NCBI RefSeq assembly: GCF_020539505.1
Contig: NZ_JACDXW010000005.1
Coordinates: forward strand, 1-64,000
DNA from: Mesopusillimonas faecipullorum
GTDB lineage: Bacteria; Pseudomonadota; Gammaproteobacteria; Burkholderiales; Burkholderiaceae_B
DNA: 64,000 bases
Direction: 5' to 3'
The position numbers and the translations under genes are program-made. This document shows positions 56,339 through 64,000 of this stretch, in pieces (position 1 is the stretch's first letter; each line of letters opens with the position of its first letter). The notes beneath the pieces were generated by a model. That model ran no database searches, was not told the origin of the DNA, and saw nothing but the letters and a program-made list of their open reading frames with translations.

Positions 56339-57538
56339 ATGGCCTCAACACAAAAATCCTATACCCGCCTCATCATCATTTTGGCCATGCTGACGGCCTT
56401 CGGCCCGCTGGCAACCGACATGTACCTGCCCAGCTTCGGGCAAATGACTGAATACTTTCAAACCAGCAGCGGCCGCATTGAAACCACGCTGTCGGCCTTT
56501 TTCTTGGGGCTGGCGCTAGGCCAGGCGCTGTACGGGCCAGTGATAGACCGTTTTGGCCGGCGACTCCCTCTACTGTTCGGCATCTCTTTGTTTTGTCTGG
56601 CTACCATCGGTGCCATCCTTACCCGCGACATCGAAACCTTCATCAGCCTGCGACTGCTTCAGGCTTTGGGAGGCTGTGCGGGTATGGTCATCGCCCGCGC
56701 CGTCATCAGTGACATTTTTTCGCAGCAAGAGGGCGCACGCGTATTGTCGTTAATGATGATCATGATGATGATCGCCCCCGTAGTGGCGCCGGTGCTGGGC
56801 AGCCTGATCTTGGCATTGGCGGGATGGCGTGCAATCTTCGTGGTGATTCTGCTGCTTGCCGTCAGCGTAGGCTTGCTGGTCTGGCGTTATCTACCAGAAA
56901 CCCTGCAGCCCGAGAAGCGCCAACCCCTGAATCTGCGCCATGTGTTGCGCGTGTACTGGTCGCTGTGCCGTCAACGCAGCTTCATCTTGCCCGCCTTGGT
57001 GGGCGGTTTGGCACTGGCCTGCATGTTTTCCTTCATTACCGGCTCACCTTTCGTCTTCATGGGTTTGTTCCATATCAGCGAACAGCATTACGGGTGGCTG
57101 TTCGGCATGAACGCCTGTGGCATAGGCATAGGCTCTCAGTTGAACCGTATATGCCTGCGCCGCCGGACGCCACGGCAAATGCTGACCGTGGGTTTGCTCG
57201 TCAACCTGGCTGCCGGCCTGATCCTGGCCGCCGTGGCAGGCACATCAAGCCTCATCGTCCTTTTGCTACCCCTATGGTTTGCCTTGGCCTCGCTAGGCCT
57301 CATTGGCGCCAACGCAGCCGCCATCGCCATGTCTGCCAGCGGCAAATTCGCAGGAAGCGGCTCTGCCTTGATCGGGACTTTGCAGTTCAGCTTTGCCTTT
57401 GTGGTCAGCAGCTTGGTGGCGATGTCGCAGAACGGCACGGCTTACCCTATGGCCATTGCCTTTGCCATTTGCGGGTCTTTGGCCACAAGTCTTTGGTTTC
57501 TAGGGCGAAAACCACAGCAAGCGGGCGGCGAGAGGTAA
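56339..57538 (+). CDS. Bcr/CflA family MFS drug-resistance transporter
   Basis: A 399-residue twelve-helix permease of the DHA1 group. It starts with LAMLTAFGPLATDMYLPSFG in helix 1, typical of Bcr/CflA proteins. The motif A region is YGPVIDRFGRRLPLLFG and motif C is MMIAPVVAPVLGSLIL. Its gene starts 225 bases from the divergent SDR gene. The exported compound is not known. Confidence 0.9.
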   Translation: MASTQKSYTRLIIILAMLTAFGPLATDMYLPSFGQMTEYFQTSSGRIETTLSAFFLGLALGQALYGPVIDRFGRRLPLLFGISLFCLATIGAILTRDIETFISLRLLQALGGCAGMVIARAVISDIFSQQEGARVLSLMMIMMMIAPVVAPVLGSLILALAGWRAIFVVILLLAVSVGLLVWRYLPETLQPEKRQPLNLRHVLRVYWSLCRQRSFILPALVGGLALACMFSFITGSPFVFMGLFHISEQHYGWLFGMNACGIGIGSQLNRICLRRRTPRQMLTVGLLVNLAAGLILAAVAGTSSLIVLLLPLWFALASLGLIGANAAAIAMSASGKFAGSGSALIGTLQFSFAFVVSSLVAMSQNGTAYPMAIAFAICGSLATSLWFLGRKPQQAGGER

Positions 57539-57580
57539 AATCCGCTTCTCGGTCATCCCGGCCATTTACCCCTACTGCCC

Positions 57581-58894
57581 ATGAGCACTGCTACTCAAGC
57601 CACACCGCGCCCCCTGAACCGCAAAGATTACAAAACGCTTAGCTTGTCGGCACTGGGCGGTACGCTGGAATTCTACGACTTCGTCATCTTCGTGTTTTTC
57701 GCGGTGACGATCAGCCATCTTTTCTTCCCGCCCGACATGCCGGAATGGATGGCGCAGTTGCAAACGCTAGGCATCTTCGCCGCTGGGTATCTGGCCCGCC
57801 CCATAGGCGGCATTATCATCGCTCACTTCGGCGACCGTCTCGGGCGCAAGCGCATGTTTGCGCTCTCTGTGTTCTTGATGTCGTTGCCCACCTTCGTTAT
57901 CGGCATTCTTCCTACCTACGCCAGCATAGGTGTGGCCGCTCCATTGCTACTGCTACTGATGCGCATGCTGCAGGGGGCTGCCATCGGCGGCGAAATGCCC
58001 GGCGCTTGGGTATTCGTAGCCGAACACTTGCCCAAAGAGCGCTATGGCCTGGGCATAGGCGTACTCACTTCCGGCATCACCGGCGGCATCCTGCTCGGGT
58101 CTATTGTTGCCATTGTGATCAACCGCGTTTACGTCACCCAGGAAGTGCTGGATTTTGCCTGGCGTATCCCTTTCATTCTGGGCGGCATATTCGGCTTCGT
58201 CGCCGTTTACCTGCGCCGCTTTCTCAGCGAAACCCCCATCTTCAAAGAGCTGGCCGCCCAGCGCGCTTTAGCCAATGAAATGCCCGTCAAGACGGTTATT
58301 CGTGAGCATCGTCTGGCTTGCCTGCTAACGTCGGGCATGACCTGGGCGCTTTCCACGACGGTGGTGGTCGTTATTCTGATGACGCCCACGCTCTTGCAGC
58401 GTATGTACCAAATTCCCGCGACCACTGCTCTGGAAGCCAACTGCCTGGCCACCTTGACGCTAACCTTAGGCTGCGTGTTGTTCGGCTGGATGTCCGACCG
58501 CCTGGGCACGCGCCCCACCATGCTGATTGCCTGGGGCGGTTTGGCACTCAGCGCCTACTGGTTCTACTCCAACCTGGCCGGCATCAGCGCCTTTGACTTG
58601 GCATGGCACTATGCCCTTATCGGCTTGTTCTGCGGGGCCATCGTTACCATGCCCATCGTGTCCACACGCGCATTCCCGCCTGCCATTCGATACTCGGGCC
58701 TTAGCTTTGCCTACAACGTTTCTTACGCCATATTTGGCGGCCTAACCCCGGTTCTGACGCAGCTTTGGCTGCAGCGCGACCCCTTGGCGCCAGCGCATTA
58801 CGTGGCTGCGACTGCCATCTTGGCCATCATCCTGGCGTTAAGCATTCCATTGGCCAGATATGGTTGGCGGCCTGCACAAGGCTATAAGGGCTAA
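57581..58894 (+). CDS. MHS family MFS transporter (citrate/tricarballylate-like symporter)
   Basis: A 437-residue twelve-helix transporter of the metabolite:proton symporter family. It has GGTLEFYDFVIFVFFAVTI in helix 1, motif GYLARPIGGIIIAHFGDRLGRKR and the second-half repeat GWMSDRLGTRP. The short helix-1 region and overall form resemble TcuC and CitA, but substrate prediction from sequence is weak. It lies 42 bases after the Bcr-type gene on the same strand. Confidence 0.88.
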   Translation: MSTATQATPRPLNRKDYKTLSLSALGGTLEFYDFVIFVFFAVTISHLFFPPDMPEWMAQLQTLGIFAAGYLARPIGGIIIAHFGDRLGRKRMFALSVFLMSLPTFVIGILPTYASIGVAAPLLLLLMRMLQGAAIGGEMPGAWVFVAEHLPKERYGLGIGVLTSGITGGILLGSIVAIVINRVYVTQEVLDFAWRIPFILGGIFGFVAVYLRRFLSETPIFKELAAQRALANEMPVKTVIREHRLACLLTSGMTWALSTTVVVVILMTPTLLQRMYQIPATTALEANCLATLTLTLGCVLFGWMSDRLGTRPTMLIAWGGLALSAYWFYSNLAGISAFDLAWHYALIGLFCGAIVTMPIVSTRAFPPAIRYSGLSFAYNVSYAIFGGLTPVLTQLWLQRDPLAPAHYVAATAILAIILALSIPLARYGWRPAQGYKG

Positions 58895-58927
58895 GCCGGC
58901 AGGTAAGACACGAGGTTTTTCTACCTT

Positions 58928-59845
58928 TCAGGCCACCGGCCCCATGGCGGCAGCCGCCGCCATGATCTGCTGGCGCACCCAGGCCGACCCTGGGTCATCA
59001 TCGTGGTACTTGTGCCATTGCATCACTTCGACCAGCCTTGGGGTTTCCATCGGCGGCGCAAACAAACGCACCGGCACCGTCTCGCTGAACAAACGCGCCA
59101 GTCTTGTCTGCAATGTCGCGATGCGCTTTGTGCCGACGACAAATCCCGGTATCAGGCTGAAGTCATGCGTCACGACCTCGATGCGGCGCGTCGAACCATA
59201 CTGGTTGGCATACCACTGCTCGAACCATGGATTGTCGTTCTTGCGATGCTGGTACACCACATGCCCGGCCTCGATGAAGTCATCGAACGACACGCCCGCC
59301 TGGCACAAGGGATTGTCGGCGCTGACCACGACCTGATACGTATCATCAAACAAGGTGCACTGCGGATGGTCTTTGCTGGTGAAGTGCGCGGGCGTGATCA
59401 GGAAGTCCGCCTGGCCTTGCTCAAGATCCTGGATCATCTGCCACGAGGTAGCGCGAAGCTCGAACGTCAATCCCGGCGCCAGCATGCTGATGCTGCGCAA
59501 AGCCCCCATCAACAAGACACGTGAAACATAGTCGGAAGCAATGATGACGAAATGCCGCTTGGCTTTCTGCGGCTCGAAATCCGGCCGGGCCGCAATGGTG
59601 GAGTCGATGCGCAGGATGATGTCCTTGACCGGCTCCATCAGGCTTTCCGCCAAGGGCGTCAAACGCATCTGACGCCCGACCTGCACCAGCAAAGGGTCTT
59701 CGAAGTACTCGCGCAGCCGGGACAAAATGCCGCTCATGGAGGACTGCGTCACGCACAGCCGTTCTGCCGCCCGCGTGACATTGCACTCGCTAAGCAAGAC
59801 GTCCAATGCAATCAGAAGGTTGAGATCGATTCGTTGATATCTCAT
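58928..59845 (-). CDS. LysR family transcriptional regulator (NodD/NahR-like)
   Basis: A 305-residue LysR protein with helix-turn-helix near residues 22-45 (VTRAAERLCVTQSSMSGILS) and a two-lobe effector domain. The N-terminus MRYQRIDLNLLIALDVLL is typical of the NodD/NahR branch that senses aromatic compounds. It is divergent from the FAH/cyclase/GST operon and is its likely activator. The ATG at 59845 is preferred over 59896. Confidence 0.92.
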   Translation of the reverse strand: MRYQRIDLNLLIALDVLLSECNVTRAAERLCVTQSSMSGILSRLREYFEDPLLVQVGRQMRLTPLAESLMEPVKDIILRIDSTIAARPDFEPQKAKRHFVIIASDYVSRVLLMGALRSISMLAPGLTFELRATSWQMIQDLEQGQADFLITPAHFTSKDHPQCTLFDDTYQVVVSADNPLCQAGVSFDDFIEAGHVVYQHRKNDNPWFEQWYANQYGSTRRIEVVTHDFSLIPGFVVGTKRIATLQTRLARLFSETVPVRLFAPPMETPRLVEVMQWHKYHDDDPGSAWVRQQIMAAAAAMGPVA

Positions 59846-60039
59846 GTCTTTCCGTGTGTCTCTGCCTGACTCAAGGCGCTGATGATGCGCTGCCACAAAG
59901 AGACCTTCCGGCAGCGTATCCGCCCAACAGCGTAGTGGCCACGATACCTGGCATCGCCAAAAACGATTTCAAGAATACCGCCCCAGGCCGGTAACATTTC
60001 GGGCCGACGATAGCATAAACATCACCATACGGAGCAGAC

Positions 60040-61029
60040 ATGAAACTCGCCTCGCTTGCCGACGGCAGCGCGCATGGCGCCTTGCTCGTCGTGTCGCGTG
60101 ACCTGACGCGCATGACCCCTGCACAAGACATCGCCCCCAGCCTGCTGGCTGCCGTGGAGCAATGGGCCAACTGCCACGATGCCCTGCAGGCACGCTATCA
60201 GGCCCTGAACGACGGACACGTGCCAGGCATGCCCTACGATCCCACCGCCCTGGCAGCACCGCTGCCGCGTGCGCCTCAGTGGTGCGACGGTTCCGCCTTC
60301 CTGAACCATGGCTACCTGATGGAGCAAGCCTTCAAGCTGCCTGCCATCCCCAATGTGGACACCGTCCCCTTGATGTACCAAGGCGCGTCGGATGACTTTC
60401 TCGGGCCCTGCGACGATATTCCCTTGCCCGATGTCGCGCACGGCATCGACTTCGAAGGCGAATACGGCGTCATCACCGATGACATCCCCATGGCCTGTAC
60501 GCCGGAACAAGCGCTACGCCGCATTCGGCTTGTCGTGCAGATCAATGATGTCAGCCTGCGTGCCTTCACCCCCGTGGAGATCCGCAGCGGCTTTGGTTTC
60601 ATCAATGCCAAGCCTTCCTCCAGCTTTGCTCCGGTAGCCGTCACACCCGACGAGCTCGGCCTGGCTTGGCGTAACGGCCGGGTCTGCCTGCCGCTGCACA
60701 TCGAACGCAATGGAGAATGGTTCGGGCAGCCCAACGGTCAGGAGATGCATTTCGGTTTTCATGAACTGATTGCCCATGCCGCGCGCACGCGCCGCCTGCG
60801 CGCCGGCACCATCGTGGGTTCGGGGACGGTATCCAACAAGGACCGCCGTGCCGGCTCGGCCTGCATTGCCGAGCGCCGCGCCATCGAAATGATAGACCAG
60901 GGCCAGGCCGTGACCGGCTTTCTGCAATTTGGGGAAAGCGTCACCATGCAAGCGATTGCCGACGATGGCTCGCGCCCTTTCGGAACGATTGCACAGCGTT
61001 TCGTACAAGCCTTGCCCGCCCAGGACTGA
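60040..61029 (+). CDS. Fumarylacetoacetate hydrolase family protein
   Basis: A 329-residue FAH-fold protein with the metal-binding segment GIDFEGEYGVITDDIP, the active-site stretch RLVVQINDVSLRAF, and GTIVGSGTVSNKD near the C-terminus. Family enzymes split C-C bonds of diketo acids, hydrate dienoates or decarboxylate oxaloacetate-like acids. First gene of the operon facing the LysR gene. A 3-fumarylpyruvate or fumarylacetoacetate-type substrate would fit the GST downstream, but no ring-cleaving dioxygenase is present in the window. Confidence 0.88.
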   Translation: MKLASLADGSAHGALLVVSRDLTRMTPAQDIAPSLLAAVEQWANCHDALQARYQALNDGHVPGMPYDPTALAAPLPRAPQWCDGSAFLNHGYLMEQAFKLPAIPNVDTVPLMYQGASDDFLGPCDDIPLPDVAHGIDFEGEYGVITDDIPMACTPEQALRRIRLVVQINDVSLRAFTPVEIRSGFGFINAKPSSSFAPVAVTPDELGLAWRNGRVCLPLHIERNGEWFGQPNGQEMHFGFHELIAHAARTRRLRAGTIVGSGTVSNKDRRAGSACIAERRAIEMIDQGQAVTGFLQFGESVTMQAIADDGSRPFGTIAQRFVQALPAQD

Positions 61030-61048
61030 ACCTGCTACAGAGCCTTCC

Positions 61049-61849
61049 ATGCGACGATTCATCGACCTTTCCATCTATCTTGAAAACGACGTGCTCTCGG
61101 ACCCGCCGCCATTGGCGCCGCGTATCGAGTATCAAACGCACCAGGACACCATCGGTGAGTTCACCGCGCTGCTGCCGGGCACACGCCCGGAGGACTTCCC
61201 TGACGGCGAGGCCGCCGCAGCCGAATGGGTACGGCTCACCACGCACAGCGGCACCCATCTGGACGCCCCCTGGCATTTCCACTCGACCATGGATGCCAAG
61301 CTGGGCGAGAGCAAGCCTTCCATCACCATCGATCAGGTGCCGCTGGAATGGTGTTTCCAGCCCGGCGTGAAGCTGGACTTCCGCCATCTGCCAGATGGCT
61401 ATGTGGTTTCTGCCGCCGAGGTCGATGCCGAACTCAAGCGCATCGGCCACAGGCTGCAGCCCTTGGAAATCGTCGTGGTCAATACCCGTGCCGGCGAACG
61501 CTACGGCCATAACGACTACATCAATGCCGGCTGCGGCATGGGCTATGAAGCCACCATGTACTTGCTGGAGCGCGGCGTGCGACTGACGGGCACCGATGCC
61601 TGGAGCTGGGATGCGCCTTTCAAGTACACGGCAGAGCGCTTCCGCGAAACCGGCGACACCAGCCTGCTCTGGGAAGGCCACAAGGCAGGCCGCGATATCG
61701 GCTACTGTCATCTGGAAAAGCTGCACAATCTTGAAGCCCTGCCGGCCGACGGCTTTCTCATCAGCTGCTTCCCGCACAAGATCCGGGCGGCATCCGCCGG
61801 TTGGACTCGGGCCGTCGCCATCCTGGATGCCACCCTCATGCCGAGCTGA
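61049..61849 (+). CDS. Cyclase family metal-dependent hydrolase
   Basis: A 266-residue protein with the cyclase signature HSGTHLDAPWHF (normally HxGTHxDxPxH) that binds the metal, and further histidines in the C-terminal half. The family includes kynurenine formamidase and isatin hydrolase, which open amide or lactam rings. The ATG at 61049 is chosen because it follows the FAH stop by 19 bases and starts the conserved MRRFIDLSIYL. Confidence 0.88.
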   Translation: MRRFIDLSIYLENDVLSDPPPLAPRIEYQTHQDTIGEFTALLPGTRPEDFPDGEAAAAEWVRLTTHSGTHLDAPWHFHSTMDAKLGESKPSITIDQVPLEWCFQPGVKLDFRHLPDGYVVSAAEVDAELKRIGHRLQPLEIVVVNTRAGERYGHNDYINAGCGMGYEATMYLLERGVRLTGTDAWSWDAPFKYTAERFRETGDTSLLWEGHKAGRDIGYCHLEKLHNLEALPADGFLISCFPHKIRAASAGWTRAVAILDATLMPS

Positions 61850-61862
61850 ACGGGAGCACACC

Positions 61863-62618
61863 ATGTTGACGCTATATCACGCCCTGATTTCCACCTGTAG
61901 CCAACGGGTTCGCATGGCCCTGGCCGAGAAAGGCCTGGTCTGGACGGAACACCGCATCTCGCTGCCGGACAACGAACACCTGACGCCCGAATACCTGGCC
62001 ATCAATCCCAATGGGCTCGTCCCATCGCTGGTACACAACGGGCAGGCCATTCACGACTCCTCCGTCATCATGGAATATCTGGAGGACGTCTTTCCTGCGC
62101 AGGCGCTTCGCCCCGCCGACCCGGTGCGTCTGGCCCGCATGCGCGCCTGGACGCATTACATCGACGAAGTCCCTTCCGCCGCGACACGCATCCCCTCCTT
62201 CCATTATGTGTTTGGCAAAGGGCTGCGCCACCTGCCCCGGCCTGTCCTGGAAGACCTCGCGGCGCAGCGCCCCTTGCGCAAGCATATGTACTTGCGCATC
62301 GGCCCGGAGGGCTTCAGCGCGCAAGATCTTGCCCAAGCCTGGGAGCAACTGGAGCAGTCCTTCCAGCGCATGGAAGCCGCGCTGGCGCACGGCCCCTGGC
62401 TCAACGGCGAAGACTTTTCGCTGGCGGACATCAGCATGCTGCCCGTCATCGTGCGCATGGAAGACCTGGGCTATGCGCCGCTGTGGTCTGACCGCCCGCG
62501 CCTGGCCGACTGGTATGCACGCATCACCGCCCGCCCTGCTTTCGAGGCGGCCTTCCCCCCCGGCAGCCGCCTGACCTTGCCACCCGATACCGGCGTCCTG
62601 CCCGGTCTCGGGCAATAA
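61863..62618 (+). CDS. Glutathione S-transferase family protein
   Basis: A 251-residue GST: N-terminal thioredoxin fold with the S-site TCSQRVRMALAEKGL and glutathione-binding NPNGLVPSLVHNGQAIHDSSVIMEYL (in two parts), then a helical C-terminal domain with NGEDFSLADISMLPV. Zeta-class relatives isomerise maleylacetoacetate or maleylpyruvate, matching an FAH partner. GGAG precedes the ATG, 13 bases after the cyclase stop. Confidence 0.9.
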   Translation: MLTLYHALISTCSQRVRMALAEKGLVWTEHRISLPDNEHLTPEYLAINPNGLVPSLVHNGQAIHDSSVIMEYLEDVFPAQALRPADPVRLARMRAWTHYIDEVPSAATRIPSFHYVFGKGLRHLPRPVLEDLAAQRPLRKHMYLRIGPEGFSAQDLAQAWEQLEQSFQRMEAALAHGPWLNGEDFSLADISMLPVIVRMEDLGYAPLWSDRPRLADWYARITARPAFEAAFPPGSRLTLPPDTGVLPGLGQ

Positions 62619-62651
62619 ACCCATAAGAACCACGCTTCGAGGAGCCTACTC

Positions 62652-63584
62652 ATGAAAATCTCAACCAAACTCATCTCCATGCTGACGCTGTCCCTGTCCC
62701 TCGGGGCCACCGCAGCCGTCGCCCAGACCAAGATCACGGTGGCCTACACCGCCGTCTCCGAGTTCATGCCCGTCTTCGTCGCCAAGGAGCGCGGCTTCTT
62801 CAGCAAACGCGGTTTGGACGTCACGCCGCAGCAACTCGCCCTGAGCGGCGTCATGCCTGCCGCCCTGCAATCGGGCTCGGTGCAGATTGCAGGCGCTGCC
62901 AGCCCTGTCCTGCTACAGGCCAACGACAGCGGCCTGGAAATGGTCGGCATTGCCGGCACCAGCGTACACAGCAAAGACTCCAAAGCCATTGGCCTGGTCG
63001 TGCGCAATGACGGCAAGATCACCCAGGCCTCCGACCTGATAGGCAAGAAGATCGCCGTTCCCGGCCTGAACGCCGCCCTGCATATCATTGGCCGCAAATG
63101 GCTGAGCGATCAAGGCGTCGACCCGCGCCAGGTCAGTTTTGTGGAAGGGGCCTTCCCGCAGATGGGCGATATGCTCAAGGGCGGCAGCATCGACGCTGCC
63201 GTAACGGCCGACCCGTTCCTGGGCCGCATCGTGGACAGCGGTTCCGGCACCTTGCTGTCGCAATTGGCGCCTGACCTGCCCGCCGGTTTCTCCAACATGC
63301 TGTACATGACGACGCGCTCGTGGCAAGAGAAAAACAGCAAGGCCATCGAAGACTTCCGCGCCGCCCTGTCCGAAGCCCTGGAATTTGCCGCCGCCAACCC
63401 CGAGGAAGCCCAGGCCGACATGGGCAAGTATCTGAAGATCCCCGCCCCCGTCCTGGCCAAACTGGCCAAGCCCAGCTATAAAGTCGCCCTGAACAGCGAT
63501 GAGCTGCAATTCTGGGCCGACACCATGCGCGAACAGAACATGCTGGAACGCGCCCCCGACCTGAAGGCCCTCGTCGCCGAATAA
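62652..63584 (+). CDS. ABC transporter substrate-binding protein (NMT1/SsuA-like)
   Basis: A 310-residue precursor with signal peptide MKISTKLISMLTLSLSLGAT and mature start near QTKITVAYTAVSEF. The fold blocks VAKERGFFSKRGLDV and LIGKKIAVPGLNAALHIIGRKW (in part) are typical of nitrate/sulfonate/taurine-type binding proteins. It presumably feeds the enzymes encoded upstream. AGGAG precedes the ATG. Confidence 0.92.
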   Translation: MKISTKLISMLTLSLSLGATAAVAQTKITVAYTAVSEFMPVFVAKERGFFSKRGLDVTPQQLALSGVMPAALQSGSVQIAGAASPVLLQANDSGLEMVGIAGTSVHSKDSKAIGLVVRNDGKITQASDLIGKKIAVPGLNAALHIIGRKWLSDQGVDPRQVSFVEGAFPQMGDMLKGGSIDAAVTADPFLGRIVDSGSGTLLSQLAPDLPAGFSNMLYMTTRSWQEKNSKAIEDFRAALSEALEFAAANPEEAQADMGKYLKIPAPVLAKLAKPSYKVALNSDELQFWADTMREQNMLERAPDLKALVAE

Positions 63585-63612
63585 ACCGGCGCTACGCATC
63601 GCCCAGAACTGT

Positions 63613-63641
63613 CTGCAGGCCGGAGCCGCTTCGGCCTGCAG
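63613..63641 (+). other. Intercistronic hairpin between binding-protein and ATPase genes
   Basis: CTGCAGGCCG (63613-63622) and CGGCCTGCAG (63632-63641) form a perfect 10-bp stem with a nine-base loop and no U tract after it. As at sbp-cysT, the structure follows a binding-protein gene and could raise its relative expression. Confidence 0.65.
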
Positions 63642-63672
63642 CATCGTTCGCTGAAAAGGAAACAGAGTTCCC

Positions 63673-64000
63673 ATGAGCATTCTTGAGTTTGACCGGGTCG
63701 GCATTGAGCTGGGCGGCAGGGAAATCCTGTCGCCCACGTCGTTCCACGTCGAAAAAGGCCAATTCATCTCCATCATCGGGCCTTCAGGCTGCGGCAAGAC
63801 GACCTTGCTGCGCGCCTCGGCGGGTTTCGTAAACGCCACCGGCGGCGAAGTCCGTCACAACGGTCGGCCCATCACCGGGCCGTCACGCGAAGTGGCCTTC
63901 GTCTTCCAGGACTATGGCCGCGCCCTGCTGCCCTGGCGCACCGTCGAAGGCAATGTGGCACTGGCGCTGGAGGCTGCTGGCACGCCGGTATCGCAGCACC
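63673..64000 (+). CDS. ABC transporter ATPase, N-terminal part (truncated by window end)
   Basis: The first 109 residues of an ABC ATPase: Walker A is GPSGCGKTT near residue 37, and the Q-loop reads VFQDYGRALLPWRTV, with the LPW of nitrate/sulfonate/taurine importers. The ATG at 63673 has AAAGGA about 15 bases upstream and GAG nearer. The rest, and presumably a permease gene, lie beyond the right edge. Confidence 0.93.
   Translation, partial: MSILEFDRVGIELGGREILSPTSFHVEKGQFISIIGPSGCGKTTLLRASAGFVNATGGEVRHNGRPITGPSREVAFVFQDYGRALLPWRTVEGNVALALEAAGTPVSQH

Noticed and set aside
59942-59956. CGAT-N7-ATCG as a LysR box in the LysR/FAH divergent region
   Set aside because: Arms of four bases are too short to be significant and the T-N11-A form is not clear.

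Overview
The window is chromosomal DNA of a betaproteobacterium of the order Burkholderiales, most probably family Alcaligenaceae (Alcaligenes or a near relative). The 16S rRNA start at the left edge, the block tyrS / M23 peptidase / anmK / erpA / argC / rpsI-rplM, and the glyA-nrdR-ribD-ribE operon all fit this placement. Genes are densely packed and many pairs overlap by the four bases ATGA. I see no prophage, insertion sequence, CRISPR array or plasmid function.

Layout. 1-435: 5' end of a 16S rRNA gene read leftwards, with its leader, boxA and promoter. 0.5-4.1 kb: a TauE-type exporter, then thiC under a TPP riboswitch, then tRNA-Ser(GGA). thiC is bracketed by two direct copies of the tRNA-Ser 3' end plus trailer and terminator. 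4.2-16.1 kb: housekeeping genes (riboflavin, nrdR, glyA, tyrS, peptidoglycan turnover and recycling, Fe-S insertion, argC, ribosomal proteins S9 and L13). 16.4-23.2 kb: pmbA, darP, an esterase, a phytoene-desaturase-like FAD enzyme, ynfA, an unknown gene and pgi. 23.4-29.1 kb: an orphan TRAP binding protein, the methionine sulfoxide repair pair msrPQ, and a sulfate ABC transporter (sbp-cysT-cysW) without its ATPase gene.

29.1-34.7 kb: an AraC regulator divergent from a tightly coupled operon of an AhpD-like protein, an acyl-CoA-dehydrogenase-like flavoprotein and a complete SsuABC-like importer. 34.7-37.2 kb: rfbCDB for dTDP-rhamnose, without rfbA. 37.2-43.2 kb: a seven-gene leftward operon of an opine-dehydrogenase-family enzyme, a 3-hydroxyacyl-CoA-dehydrogenase-like enzyme, a NitT/TauT-type ABC importer with two permeases and a MarR regulator, preceded by a perfect 18-bp palindrome. 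43.6-45.4 kb: TRAP membrane subunits without a binding protein. 45.5-52.1 kb: clsB, an EEP-family phosphatase, aspS, an FmdB zinc ribbon, ubiA and a sodium/proton antiporter. 52.1-59.8 kb: an XdhC-like factor with a coupled 42-residue membrane peptide, a ketopantoate-reductase-like and class II aldolase pair, an SDR, two MFS transporters and a LysR regulator. 60.0-64.0 kb: a catabolic operon (FAH hydrolase, cyclase, glutathione transferase, ABC importer) running off the right edge.

The most interesting parts are the three regulator-plus-enzymes-plus-ABC-importer operons (29-35, 37-43 and 59-64 kb). Each couples periplasmic capture of an unknown small molecule to dedicated enzymes. The opine-dehydrogenase operon and the AhpD/acyl-CoA-dehydrogenase-like operon are the best candidates for uncharacterised systems. 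The thiC locus framed by tRNA-derived repeats is a possible transferred cassette. Functions are assigned by recognising families in the translated sequence; no database search was run.
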